Assembly (NCBI RefSeq): GCF_040529055.1
Contig: NZ_CP132342.1
Coordinates: 4,772,001-4,836,000 of the forward strand
Direction: 5' to 3'
Origin: Xanthomonas sontii
GTDB taxonomy: Bacteria; Pseudomonadota; Gammaproteobacteria; Xanthomonadales; Xanthomonadaceae
Length of the DNA stretch: 64,000 nt
The notes under the pieces are model-generated. The model saw only the letters and a program-made list of their open reading frames with translations. It made no database searches and had not been told where the DNA came from. Of this stretch, positions 28,352 through 37,066 are shown piece by piece. Numbering within the stretch: position 1 is the first letter of the stretch; each line of letters starts with the position of its first letter. The translations under genes and the position numbers were made by a program.

Positions 28352-29242
28352 ATGCTCATCCGCCTCGGTTACGAGATCCGCTACCGGTTCGCGCAGGCGA
28401 CGCCGATGCTGGCGATGCTGGACATCCACGACAGCCGCCGCGACGACATCGTTGCCGCCACCGCCTTGCACAGCGTGCCGACGGTGCCGTTGCGCACCTA
28501 TGGCGATGGCTTCGGCAACCGCTGCACGCGCCTGCAGGCGCCCGCCGGAACGCTGACCCTGCGTGCCGATGCGGTGGTGCGCGACAGCGGACTGCCGGAC
28601 CAGTACCGCTACGACGCCGCGCAGACCCCAGTGGAGCAGTTGCCCGACGCCACCCTGGTGTACCTGCTCGGCAGCCGCTACTGCGAGACCGACCTGCTCA
28701 GTGGCATGGCCTGGGAGCTGTTCGGCGGCACGCCGCCCGGCTGGGCACGGGTACAGGCGATCTGCGACTACGTGCATACGCGCATCGCCTTCGGCTATGC
28801 ACATGCCTGCGCCACCAAGAGCGCCGCGCAGGCGCTGCAGGAAGGGCGCGGCGTGTGCCGCGACTTCGCGCATGTGGCGATCGCGCTGTGCCGCTGCATG
28901 AACATCCCGGCGCGCTACTGCACCGGCTATCTGGGCGACATCGGCGTACCAGCCTCGGACGCACCGATGGATTTTTCCGGCTGGTTCGAAGCCTTCCTCG
29001 ACGGACGCTGGTACACCTTCGATGCACGCCACAACGTGCCGCGCATCGGCCGGGTGCTGATCGCGCGCGGCCGCGACGCCGCCGACGTGGCGATCAGCAC
29101 CACCTTCGGCGACAACGTGCTCGAATCGTTCGTAGTGTGGACCGACGAGACCAAGCAGGCACAGCTCGACACGCGCCCCTGCGCAACGGCCGGTGCCATC
29201 ACCGCCGCCGGATGCGAACCCGGCAACGCGCTGGCCTGCTGA
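28352..29242 (+). CDS. Transglutaminase-like protein lacking the usual catalytic His
   Basis: A 296-residue protein with an N-terminal beta domain (about 1-105) and a transglutaminase-like core. The nucleophile block is EGRGVCRDFAHVAIALCR (Cys169), followed by IPARYCTGYLGDIG. Where most family members read HAWxE, this one reads DFSGWFEAFLDGRWYTFDARHN, with Ser209 in the His place; the Asp of FDAR (Asp224) is kept. I recall that close relatives in this subfamily may also lack this His, so it need not be a mutation. The likely activity is a cysteine protease or transglutaminase-type reaction, unproven. Start is the ATG at 28352. Confidence 0.85.
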   Translation: MLIRLGYEIRYRFAQATPMLAMLDIHDSRRDDIVAATALHSVPTVPLRTYGDGFGNRCTRLQAPAGTLTLRADAVVRDSGLPDQYRYDAAQTPVEQLPDATLVYLLGSRYCETDLLSGMAWELFGGTPPGWARVQAICDYVHTRIAFGYAHACATKSAAQALQEGRGVCRDFAHVAIALCRCMNIPARYCTGYLGDIGVPASDAPMDFSGWFEAFLDGRWYTFDARHNVPRIGRVLIARGRDAADVAISTTFGDNVLESFVVWTDETKQAQLDTRPCATAGAITAAGCEPGNALAC

Positions 29243-29315
29243 ATCATTGCAGTGGACGGTGCCGCCATGCGCAGCACCACCCTTCCGTGAACGCTCCACG
29301 CAGCCGCGCGCGAAC

Positions 29316-30257
29316 TCAGGCGAAGCCGTCGGTGGCGCGCACCAACGCGTCGACGTTCTCGGGCTCGAACGCGGAATGGCCGGAGGCCGGGGTGATCTGC
29401 AGCGTCGCCTTCGGCCAGGCCTTGGCCAGGTCCCAGGCGTTGGCCAGCGGGCAGACCACGTCGTAGCGGCCGTGCACGATCACCCCCGGGATGTCGGCGA
29501 TGCGGTGCGCGTCGCGCAGCAACTGGTCCTCGACCTCGAAGAAGCCGCCGTTGACGAAGTAGTGGTTCTCGATGCGGGCGAAGGCCAGCGCGAAGTGCGG
29601 GTCCTCGTGGCTGTCGACGAAATCGGCATCCACGTGCAGGAAGCTGGTCGCGCCTTCCCACACGCTCCAGGCCTTGGCCGCGGCCAGGCGGGTCGCCTCG
29701 TCGTCGCTGGTCAGGCGCCGTTGGAAGGCGGAGATCAGGTCGGCGCGCTCCACCGCCGGGATCGCCGCGACGTAGTGCTCCCAGGCATCGGGGAACAGGC
29801 GGCTGGCGCCTTCCTGGTAGAACCACTCCAGTTCCCAGCGACGCAGCATGAAGATGCCGCGCAGCACCAGTTCGGTGACGCGCTCCGGATGGCTCTGCGC
29901 GTAGGCCAGCGCCAGGGTCGAGCCCCAGCTGCCGCCGAACACCTGCCAGCGGTCGATGCCCAGGTGCGTGCGCAGCCGCTCGATATCGGCGACCAGGTCC
30001 CAGGTGGTGTTGTCGACGAGGTCGGCATGCGGCGTGGAGCGGCCGGAGCCGCGCTGGTCGAACAGCACGATGCGGTACTTGGCCGGATCGTGGAAGCGAC
30101 GCATCTTGGCGTTGCAGCCGCCGCCGGGACCGCCATGCAGCAGCACCACCGGCTTGCCGTGCGGATTGCCGCACTGTTCGTAGGACAGGGTATGCCGTGC
30201 GTCCACCGGCAACATGCCGCTGTCGAACGGCTCGATCTCGGGATACAGCGTGCGCAT
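29316..30257 (-). CDS. pip: Proline iminopeptidase
   Basis: A 313-residue alpha/beta-hydrolase that removes N-terminal proline from peptides. The oxyanion loop LLHGGPGGGCN and nucleophile elbow GGSWGS (Ser110) are clear. Asp266 (HGRYD) and His294 (SGHS) fall at the same numbers as the triad of the structurally characterised Xanthomonas citri enzyme, and the length equals it. DQRGSGRSTPH is another hallmark. The protein has no signal peptide and is expected in the cytoplasm. It is transcribed alone, convergent with the transglutaminase-like gene, and lies just downstream of the effector operon on the same strand. Confidence 0.97.
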   Translation of the reverse strand: MRTLYPEIEPFDSGMLPVDARHTLSYEQCGNPHGKPVVLLHGGPGGGCNAKMRRFHDPAKYRIVLFDQRGSGRSTPHADLVDNTTWDLVADIERLRTHLGIDRWQVFGGSWGSTLALAYAQSHPERVTELVLRGIFMLRRWELEWFYQEGASRLFPDAWEHYVAAIPAVERADLISAFQRRLTSDDEATRLAAAKAWSVWEGATSFLHVDADFVDSHEDPHFALAFARIENHYFVNGGFFEVEDQLLRDAHRIADIPGVIVHGRYDVVCPLANAWDLAKAWPKATLQITPASGHSAFEPENVDALVRATDGFA

Positions 30258-30376
30258 GGCGACTCCTGCGGGAAAACCGCGATTCTACCCATGCGCGCCA
30301 CTTGAGCGGCGCTGACCAGCAACGGCCGGCCGCGAACGGACCTGGCGCGGCGCCGATCGGCCAACCGGGGTCGGGA

Positions 30377-32779
30377 TCAACCGATCGCCGGCGCGCCTCT
30401 GCCGCCAGGGGCGTCCTGCAACCGCTGCTGCGCTTCCATGGCCAGGTGCTGCGCGCGCTGCTGGTTGAACGCCTGCGCCTGCTGCACCGTCTCGTGCATC
30501 GGTGCAGCGGCCTGCGCCACGTCCGTGGCGGCGCGGAAGCCCGGCGTGGTGCCGGACACCCACAGCGTGTCGCCGGCCATCTGCACCCGGTCGATCTTGT
30601 CGGCATCGGCGATGCCGGCCCGCTTGGCACCGAGCATCGCCTGCGCGACATGCGCATCGTCGATACGCGTCGGTACGTCCCTGCGGATGCGCGCGAACAT
30701 GGTCTGATCGGACGCAGGCAGTGCGGCGAGGTTCTGCTCACGATCGGCCTTGTGTCCGGCCGACGGCGCCGACTGGACGCCGGAAGCAGGCGTCGCGGCA
30801 GGCGCTTGGGCCGGCGCGCTGCGCTGGAACCACTGCCCGGGATGGGTCAGCGTGTCGTAGGCCTTGCCCGCCGCGTGCTTGGCGGCATCGATGCCCTGCG
30901 TGGCGGTCTGTCTTGCGGCTTCGTACGCGTGCGTACCAACCCGCGCGGCGCTGTCGGCCGCTTGCTTCGCCGCATCATAGGCACTGGTGGCCGCACGTCC
31001 AGCTTGCGCCACGCCTTCGGTCACTACGTGTTTGGACGCGTCGTAGGTTTGAGTGGCCGCACGCCCAACCTGCTCCGCGCCTTCAGTCACCACATGCTTC
31101 GCGGCGTCGTAGGTCTGGGTGGCGGCACGACCGACCTGCTGCGCGCCTTCGGTCACCACGTGCTTGGTCGCGTCGTAGGTTTGAGTGGCCGCACGCCCAA
31201 CCTGCTCCGCGCCTTCAATCACCACATGCTTCGCGGCGCCGTAGGCCTGGGTGGCGGCGCGACCGACCTGCTCCGCGCCTTCGGTCACCATGTGCTTGGT
31301 CGCGTCGTAGGTTTGCGTCACCGCGCGTTCGGTCCGATCGATCCCATCGGAGATCGCCTGCTTGCCGAGCTGATATGTCTGCGTGGCGGTTTGCGCCGCG
31401 ACCCGCGCACCATCATAGGCATCGACGATGTAATTGGTGACGTTGGCCACGCCCGCCTGGAAGCGAGGATCATGGATCCGCTCCACCACGGCGTCGGCAG
31501 CCGCATGCGCGCCTCGCTCCACGGCGCCTTTGGCCGATTCCAGCCCGCCGCCCACCCACCGCGCCGCCGCATCCGCACCTTGACCGTGCAGACGGGCGGC
31601 TTCGCCCACCACATGTCCAGCCAGCGGCGCAACCGGGATGAAGGGCGCGGTAAGGCGCCCGCCCTCCCGCGCCACGATCGCGATACGTTCGTCAAGCGCT
31701 TGCACGTAGCGACCGCCGGCGCGCACGGCATCGGCACTGGATTGCAGGCCATGTTGCACGCCCCGCACAACACCGTTGCCTTCAATCCGGTCGCGGATGG
31801 GTTGGTCGGCATGCAAGGTCAGGTACTCGTTCACTTGCCGCTGAATCTCGAGGGGCAGCAGGCGCTGGCCATCGCCCGCCTGCATCTGCCGCAGCGCCAG
31901 CGACAGTTCCCCGCGGTGATGCGTAACGTCGCTGCGGAACTGCGCAATGGCCGCTTCATGCTCCGCAGAGCGCTGCATCGCCTCTGCGAAGCGAGTGGGG
32001 TCCAGCATGTTGTCCGGATTCTGGCTCACGTTGTCCGGACCCAGGCTGCCGAAGTGTTGTTGACCACCGTGATCGCCCAGCCGCATCGCGATCAGCACAT
32101 TGGCCGCCGCCCCAGGCGGCGCATCCAGGTATCGGCCGGCACGCAGGCTGTGGATGTCCTCTTCACTGGCCAGCGACACCACTTCGCCGATGTGCGGACT
32201 GGCCGCGCTCACCACATCGCCGGCCATGCGGTAGTTGGTGAGTTGGCAGCCCGGGTGCGGCGGGGCATCGATCAGTTCCGCCGCGCCGTAGCCGTTGAAG
32301 GTGGCGCCGTGCAAGCCGTACTTGGCGGCCTCGATTTCCGCCAACGCCCCTCCAAGGGAGTGGCCGGCGACCGTCACGTGGTCCTTGGGGATGCCATACT
32401 TGGCCGCCTTGTCGAGCATCTGCGCCGTGAACGCATCGGCGGCGGCCTTCTGCGGATTGACGCTGTCGCGCACCATCTTGGCATCCACCGCGATGTCCTG
32501 GAGCGTGGTCAGCGCATGGTCCCTCTGTTCGGCGGGAGTGGTGCCTGAAAAGAGCGCCGGGTCGGTGCCGCGGTAGGCGATGATGACCTCTTTTGTTTCT
32601 CTATTGCGGTACGCCGTGGCGTGGAAGCCAGTGATGGGATCGTTCGCGTAGCCAAAGATTTGATACTTTTGGCCGTTTAGGGACACATATGTATCGCTGT
32701 CAATCTCACTCTGCGACCGATTTTTATATGAATCATTGGCGGCATCGGCCTGTGCTTGTGCTTGACTTAAGGGATTCAT
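30377..32779 (-). CDS. Lipase-type X-T4SS effector with 22-residue repeats and XVIPCD
   Basis: An 800-residue protein. Residues about 1-230 form a lipase class 3-like domain: VIIAYRGTDP, nucleophile elbow VAGHSLGGALAE (Ser141) and AGDVV (Asp188) as likely acid. A helical middle (about 260-480) precedes five tandem 22-residue repeats at 488-597 of the type TQTYDATKHVVTEGAEQV. Residues about 684-790 match the Xanthomonas VirD4-interacting C-terminal domain: MFARIRRDVP, AGIADADKIDRVQMAGDTLWVSGTTPGFRAATDVAQ (in parts), and a Gln-rich tail with FNQQRAQHLAMEAQQR. This domain targets effectors to the antibacterial T4SS; a lipase would attack the target cell's phospholipids. No signal peptide. It overlaps its lipoprotein partner gene by 4 bp. 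Confidence 0.9.
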   Translation of the reverse strand: MNPLSQAQAQADAANDSYKNRSQSEIDSDTYVSLNGQKYQIFGYANDPITGFHATAYRNRETKEVIIAYRGTDPALFSGTTPAEQRDHALTTLQDIAVDAKMVRDSVNPQKAAADAFTAQMLDKAAKYGIPKDHVTVAGHSLGGALAEIEAAKYGLHGATFNGYGAAELIDAPPHPGCQLTNYRMAGDVVSAASPHIGEVVSLASEEDIHSLRAGRYLDAPPGAAANVLIAMRLGDHGGQQHFGSLGPDNVSQNPDNMLDPTRFAEAMQRSAEHEAAIAQFRSDVTHHRGELSLALRQMQAGDGQRLLPLEIQRQVNEYLTLHADQPIRDRIEGNGVVRGVQHGLQSSADAVRAGGRYVQALDERIAIVAREGGRLTAPFIPVAPLAGHVVGEAARLHGQGADAAARWVGGGLESAKGAVERGAHAAADAVVERIHDPRFQAGVANVTNYIVDAYDGARVAAQTATQTYQLGKQAISDGIDRTERAVTQTYDATKHMVTEGAEQVGRAATQAYGAAKHVVIEGAEQVGRAATQTYDATKHVVTEGAQQVGRAATQTYDAAKHVVTEGAEQVGRAATQTYDASKHVVTEGVAQAGRAATSAYDAAKQAADSAARVGTHAYEAARQTATQGIDAAKHAAGKAYDTLTHPGQWFQRSAPAQAPAATPASGVQSAPSAGHKADREQNLAALPASDQTMFARIRRDVPTRIDDAHVAQAMLGAKRAGIADADKIDRVQMAGDTLWVSGTTPGFRAATDVAQAAAPMHETVQQAQAFNQQRAQHLAMEAQQRLQDAPGGRGAPAIG
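30989..31318 (-). repeat. Five tandem 66-bp coding repeats in the effector gene
   Basis: Five in-frame 66-bp units encode 22-residue repeats at residues 488-509, 510-531, 532-553, 554-575 and 576-597, with a sixth degenerate unit after. The consensus per unit is (T)QxYDAxKHVVTEGAxQVGRAA. As 22 equals two 11-residue blocks, the pattern suits an extended hendecad-type amphipathic helix. The near identity of the units suggests recent expansion or homogenisation. Confidence 0.9.
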
Positions 32780-33372
32780 GGCATGACTTCCTTGACAGCG
32801 ATGGTGACGGGAAAATAGGCATCGGGGTGTTGAAGCACTTCAGGGTCATTAGGGCTAAGGTCAGGCGCGCCATAAGGAGCAAAAGACTTGTCCCCGTATA
32901 CGCTCTTCTTGAAATAGCTTGCTTCCGGACTGTCGCGCAGCAATTCGGTAAATAGCCCCCCCCAGCCGAACCTTACTCCTTGCACCATCGTGTTGACGCT
33001 TACGCTGGTGACGTCCCAGTGGCACACACCCAGCTTATAGTAGTCCTCATCCTGAAAGGCATCTCGGTAGAAATGCCCTTTCCACGTGTGGTCGTCCACG
33101 GGAGTCATTTCAATATGAACCCCGATTTTTGGCACATCCTGCTGACCAATAAACGAGTCCATTGGCACACATTTCGCATTAATGACATCGTAGTGAATAT
33201 AACCGATGATCGAATCCCACGACCCAGGTGCGTGTGACGTGGCAATGACTTCGTAGCGCTTGACCGGGTGTGGGTTCTTCGCAGGTTTTTTCGGGCTACC
33301 GTGTGTCATGGAACATCCTGTCATCAAGGCAAAGGAAAGGGTGAATGCAACCAAGGCGGTTCGGGTTTTCAT
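32776..33372 (-). CDS. Lipoprotein, candidate immunity protein for the lipase effector
   Basis: A 198-residue protein with a lipoprotein signal (FTLSFALMTGC, lipidated Cys at residue 20) and a soluble periplasmic domain. The next residues after Cys are Ser-Met, so outer-membrane retention is plausible. The mature part contains several aromatic and Cys residues, for example GHFYRDAFQDEDYYKLGVCHWDV (in parts). It is the first gene of the pair; its stop overlaps the effector start (ATGA). Known X-T4SS immunity proteins are lipoproteins encoded beside their effectors, so immunity is inferred from position and location. GC is clearly lower than in flanking genes, indicating transfer. Confidence 0.82.
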   Translation of the reverse strand: MKTRTALVAFTLSFALMTGCSMTHGSPKKPAKNPHPVKRYEVIATSHAPGSWDSIIGYIHYDVINAKCVPMDSFIGQQDVPKIGVHIEMTPVDDHTWKGHFYRDAFQDEDYYKLGVCHWDVTSVSVNTMVQGVRFGWGGLFTELLRDSPEASYFKKSVYGDKSFAPYGAPDLSPNDPEVLQHPDAYFPVTIAVKEVMP

Positions 33373-33514
33373 GCGGTCACTTTACGCCGCCGGCGGCAGG
33401 CGCACCAAAGGAGTGGCGATGTTGTTTATACCTGCGGCATAGCGCTACACGAGATCCTTTACAGCGCATGGGTTACAGCACGTTGTCCAAGCTTTATCCG
33501 TCAAGACCGCCAAC

Positions 33515-34354
33515 TCAAGCTTCCAGCACCGGCCACTGCCCCAGCGTGACCCGGTCGCGCGCCTCCAGGTCCTGATACGTCGCCACCTCCGCGAAGCCGG
33601 CCGCCTCCAGCAGCGCGCGTACCGCCGCGCCCTGGTCCCAGCCGTGTTCCAGCAGCAGCCAACCACCGGGCAGCAGATGCGCCGGCGCATCGGCGACGAT
33701 CCGGCGCAGATCGTCCAGGCCGTCGGGACCGGACGCCAGGGCGCTGGCCGGTTCGTAGCGCAGGTCGCCCTGCTGCAGGTGCGGGTCATCCTCGGCGATG
33801 TACGGCGGGTTGCTGGCGATCAGGTCGAAGCGCTGCCCGGCCAGCGGCGCCAGCCACGGCCCATGCGCGAAGGCGACGTTGCCCAGGCCGTGCGCCTGCG
33901 CATTGGCCTGCGCTATCGCCAGGGCGGCCGCACTGAGGTCGGTGGCCAGCACCTGCGCCCGGGGCCGCTCGCTGGCCAAGGCCAGGGCGATCGCGCCGCT
34001 GCCAGTGCCGAGGTCGGCGATGCGCCGGCCCGGCGCCGGATCCAGTCGCTCCAGCGCCAGTTCCACCAGCCGCTCGGTGTCCGCGCGCGGGATCAGCGTG
34101 GCCGGCCCGACCGCCAGGTCCAGGGTCCAGAAGCCGCGCCGGCCGGTCAGGTAGGCCACCGGCTCGCCCTGTGCACGCCGGGCGAGCAGCGCCTGAAACT
34201 CATCCGCCACCTCGTCCGCCAACGGATCGCGGGCGTGCGCGAACAGCCACGCACGGTCGCGTTGCAGGGCGTGCAGCAGCAGGGCTTCGGCATCGGCACG
34301 CTCGACCTGGGTGCAGGCCGCGCGCAGCAGGGATTCGGGGGTGGGCGCATTCAT
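33515..34354 (-). CDS. prmC: Release factor glutamine methyltransferase
   Basis: A 279-residue SAM-dependent enzyme that methylates the Gln of the GGQ motif in RF1 and RF2. The SAM loop is [16 protein letters not shown] (about 113-128), the catalytic motif is [16 protein letters not shown] (NPPY, about 183-186), and the N-terminal helical domain has the usual [19 protein letters not shown]. Length matches. I chose the ATG at 34354; a GTG three codons earlier is possible. The hemK/prmC partner prfA is not adjacent here. It is downstream of nothing on its strand and divergent from ahpC. Confidence 0.95.
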   Translation of the reverse strand: MNAPTPESLLRAACTQVERADAEALLLHALQRDRAWLFAHARDPLADEVADEFQALLARRAQGEPVAYLTGRRGFWTLDLAVGPATLIPRADTERLVELALERLDPAPGRRIADLGTGSGAIALALASERPRAQVLATDLSAAALAIAQANAQAHGLGNVAFAHGPWLAPLAGQRFDLIASNPPYIAEDDPHLQQGDLRYEPASALASGPDGLDDLRRIVADAPAHLLPGGWLLLEHGWDQGAAVRALLEAAGFAEVATYQDLEARDRVTLGQWPVLEA

Positions 34355-34480
34355 CGCTGTCACGATGACGCAGCGAGCGCGGAAAAGCCAACGTGGTAGA
34401 ACGGACCGACGCCCATGCGCCCTGGGCGGCTGACGCGCTGTTCGCGCGGCAGTGCAGCAAAGAGCCAGGCTTGGGAATCG

Positions 34481-34517
34481 ATAGAGGAAACCTATCTATT
34501 CAATTCCATCAATCGAT
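34481..34517 (+). promoter_or_regulatory. OxyR binding site upstream of ahpC
   Basis: ATAGAGGAAACCTAT at 34481-34495 fits the OxyR half-tetramer pattern ATAG-N7-CTAT. After 7 bp a second, weaker copy follows at 34503-34517 (6 of the 10 defined positions). The site ends immediately before the -35 box, the arrangement at which OxyR activates transcription. OxyR is encoded 2.5 kb downstream. Confidence 0.78.
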
Positions 34518-34546
34518 TTGAGGGATCTATCGGCGCCCCCTATCAT
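34518..34546 (+). promoter_or_regulatory. Probable sigma-70 promoter of ahpC
   Basis: TTGAGG at 34518-34523 and TATCAT at 34541-34546 are separated by 17 bp. The -35 box directly abuts the OxyR site. The ahpC ATG is about 49 bp further on. Confidence 0.72.
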
Positions 34547-34594
34547 GAGCCTCGTTCCATCCCCCGACCCCTATTGCAACCACGAGGAAACTCC

Positions 34595-35161
34595 ATGTCG
34601 TCTTTGATCAACACCCAGGTCCAGCCGTTCAAGGCCAACGCCTACCGCAATGGCGAATTCATCGAAGTCACCGACGCGGACCTGAAGGGCAAGTGGTCGG
34701 TGCTGATCTTCATGCCGGCCGCCTTCACCTTCAACTGCCCGACCGAAGTGGAAGACGCCGCCGAGCATTACGCCGAGTTCCAGAAGATCGGCGCCGAGGT
34801 CTACATCGTCACCACCGACACCCATTTCTCGCACAAGGTGTGGCACGAGACCTCCCCGGCGGTGGGCAAGGCCCAGTTCCCGCTGGTCGGCGACCCGACC
34901 CACCAGCTGACCCGCGCCTTCGGCGTGCACATCGAGGAAGAAGGCCTGGCCCTGCGCGGCACCTTCGTGATCAACCCGGAAGGCGTGATCAAGACCCTCG
35001 AGATCCACGACAACGCGATCGCTCGCGACGTCACCGAGACCCTGCGCAAGCTCAAGGCCGCGCAGTTCGTCGCCTCGCACCCGGGCGAGGTCTGCCCGGC
35101 CAAGTGGAAGGAAGGCGAGAAGACCCTGAAGCCGTCGCTGGACCTGGTCGGCAAGATCTAA
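34595..35161 (+). CDS. ahpC: Alkyl hydroperoxide reductase subunit C (peroxiredoxin)
   Basis: A 188-residue 2-Cys peroxiredoxin of the Prx1/AhpC class. The peroxidatic Cys48 lies in [15 protein letters not shown], where the usual Val before Cys is Asn; the resolving Cys167 is in [10 protein letters not shown]. It reduces organic peroxides, H2O2 and peroxynitrite in the cytoplasm and is recycled by AhpF, whose gene follows 161 bp downstream. Length matches E. coli AhpC (187). A ribosome-binding site, CGAGGAAA, precedes the ATG. An OxyR site and promoter upstream indicate induction by peroxide. Confidence 0.97.
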   Translation: MSSLINTQVQPFKANAYRNGEFIEVTDADLKGKWSVLIFMPAAFTFNCPTEVEDAAEHYAEFQKIGAEVYIVTTDTHFSHKVWHETSPAVGKAQFPLVGDPTHQLTRAFGVHIEEEGLALRGTFVINPEGVIKTLEIHDNAIARDVTETLRKLKAAQFVASHPGEVCPAKWKEGEKTLKPSLDLVGKI

Positions 35162-35204
35162 GCCGCCCGCGCTCCCATCTCCGCCTCGCGGCGGGGGTGG
35201 GGGT

Positions 35205-35245
35205 GAACCGCAGCCGGCATCGCGCGCCGGCGCCGGCTGCGGTTC
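35205..35245 (+). promoter_or_regulatory. Hairpin in the ahpC-ahpF gap
   Basis: GAACCGCAGCCGGC (35205-35218) pairs perfectly with GCCGGCTGCGGTTC (35232-35245), a 14-bp stem with a 13-nt loop and no T-tract. It could stabilise the upstream ahpC message or reduce readthrough into ahpF, giving more AhpC than AhpF. Confidence 0.7.
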
Positions 35246-35322
35246 ATCCCTCCTCCCCTCTTCGCAGCGCGCTGCTCCGGCAGCGTGCCCCCCCTCGCTT
35301 TGCCCAACGTCAGGAGTCCGCC

Positions 35323-36915
35323 ATGTTGGATGCCGATCTGAAAACCCAGTTGAAGGCCTACCTGGAGCGGGTCGTCCGGCCCATCCACATCACCGCGTCG
35401 GTGGACGATGGCGCCAAGTCGCGCGAGATGCTCGACCTGCTCGAGGACCTGGTGCTGCTGTCGGACAAGATCACCCTGGACGTGCACCGCGACAGCGGCG
35501 AGCGCGCGCCCTCCTTCGCGCTGAACAGCCCCGGCCACGACATCCACCTGCGCTTCGCCGGCCTGCCGATGGGCCACGAGTTCACCTCGCTGGTGCTGGC
35601 GCTGCTGCAGGTCGGCGGGCATCCGTCCAAGGCCACCGCTGAGCTGATCGAGCAGGTGCGCAACCTGCCCGGCGAGTACCGCTTCGAAACCTATTTCTCG
35701 CTGTCCTGCCAGAACTGCCCGGACGTGGTGCAGGCGCTGAACCTGGCCGCGGTGCTGAATCCGAACATCCAGCACGTGGCGATCGACGGCGCGCTGTTCC
35801 AGGACGAGGTCGAGGCGCGGCAGATCATGTCGGTGCCCACCGTGTACCTCAATGGCGAAGTCTTCGACCAGGGCCGCATGACCCTGGAGCAGATCGTGGC
35901 CAAGCTCGACACCGGCGCGGCCAAGCGCGATGCGGCGGCGATCGCGGCCAAGGCGCCGTTCGACGTGCTGGTGATCGGCGGCGGTCCGGCCGGCGCGGCG
36001 GCGGCGATCTACGCCGCACGCAAGGGCATCCGCACCGGCGTGGCGGCCGAGCGCTTCGGCGGCCAGGTACTGGACACCATGGCGATCGAGAACTTCATCT
36101 CCGTGCAGGAGACTGAAGGCCCGAAAATGGCCGCGGCGCTGGAGCAGCACGTGCGCCAGTACGACGTGGACATCATGAACCTGCAGCGCGCCGAACAGCT
36201 GGTGCCGGCCGGCGCCGACGGCCTGGTCGAGGTCAAGCTGGCCAACGGCGCCTCGCTGAAGAGCCGCACGGTGATCCTGTCCACCGGCGCGCGCTGGCGG
36301 CAGATGAACGTGCCCGGCGAAGACCAGTACCGCAACAAGGGCGTGGCCTACTGCCCGCACTGCGACGGCCCGCTGTTCAAGGGCAAGCGCGTGGCGGTGA
36401 TCGGCGGCGGCAACTCCGGCGTGGAAGCGGCGATCGACCTGGCCGGCATCGTCAGCCACGTCACCCTGGTCGAGTTCGACAGCAAGCTGCGCGCCGACGA
36501 AGTCCTGCAGCGCAAGCTGCGCAGCCTGGGCAACGTCGACATCCTGGTCAACGCGCAGAGCACCGAAGTGCTCGGCGACGGCCAGAAGGTCACCGGCCTG
36601 GTCTACAAGGACCGCGTCGGCGGCGATGTGCATCGCGTGGCGCTGGAAGGCATCTTCGTGCAGATCGGGCTGCTGCCGAACACCGAGTGGCTGCAGGGCA
36701 CGGTGGCGCTGTCGCCGCGTGGCGAGATCGTGGTCGACGACCGCGGCCAGACCTCGCTGCCGGGTGTTTTCGCCGCCGGTGACGCGACCACGGTGCCGTA
36801 CAAGCAGATCATCATCGCCATGGGCGAAGGTTCCAAGGCGGCGCTGAGCGCGTTCGACCACCTGATCCGGCACAGCGCACCGGTCGCCAGCGGCAGCGTG
36901 GCCGAAGCGGCCTGA
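35323..36915 (+). CDS. ahpF: Alkyl hydroperoxide reductase subunit F
   Basis: A 530-residue flavoprotein disulfide reductase that transfers electrons from NADH to AhpC. The N-terminal double thioredoxin domain has SCQNCPD (Cys129 and Cys132, same numbers as in E. coli). The FAD loop is [21 protein letters not shown] (about 215-235), the second redox pair is YCPHCDG (Cys344 and Cys347), the NADH loop [19 protein letters not shown], and the final FAD motif [16 protein letters not shown]. Start ATG 35323 follows CAGGAG. It forms an operon with ahpC, with a strong hairpin between them. Confidence 0.97.
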   Translation: MLDADLKTQLKAYLERVVRPIHITASVDDGAKSREMLDLLEDLVLLSDKITLDVHRDSGERAPSFALNSPGHDIHLRFAGLPMGHEFTSLVLALLQVGGHPSKATAELIEQVRNLPGEYRFETYFSLSCQNCPDVVQALNLAAVLNPNIQHVAIDGALFQDEVEARQIMSVPTVYLNGEVFDQGRMTLEQIVAKLDTGAAKRDAAAIAAKAPFDVLVIGGGPAGAAAAIYAARKGIRTGVAAERFGGQVLDTMAIENFISVQETEGPKMAAALEQHVRQYDVDIMNLQRAEQLVPAGADGLVEVKLANGASLKSRTVILSTGARWRQMNVPGEDQYRNKGVAYCPHCDGPLFKGKRVAVIGGGNSGVEAAIDLAGIVSHVTLVEFDSKLRADEVLQRKLRSLGNVDILVNAQSTEVLGDGQKVTGLVYKDRVGGDVHRVALEGIFVQIGLLPNTEWLQGTVALSPRGEIVVDDRGQTSLPGVFAAGDATTVPYKQIIIAMGEGSKAALSAFDHLIRHSAPVASGSVAEAA

Positions 36916-37066
36916 TCCGCACCCATCCCGCGCCCCTTCGCCGGCGCGGGACCAGGGTGTGCGGTCTCCACCGCGCGCGTCCATCTGTCTCGCCGCCATG
37001 TGCGCCACACGCTCTATGCTGTGACCTTGCGTCACCTCCCGCTGCTGCGTTCCGAGGAACCCGCTG

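Noticed and set aside
30989..31318. CRISPR-like array
   Set aside because: The 66-bp units are contiguous without unique spacers and are in-frame protein repeats.
30197..32548. 783-codon plus-strand frame opposite the effector, with repeated motifs
   Set aside because: The repeats simply mirror the 66-bp coding repeats of the effector on the other strand.
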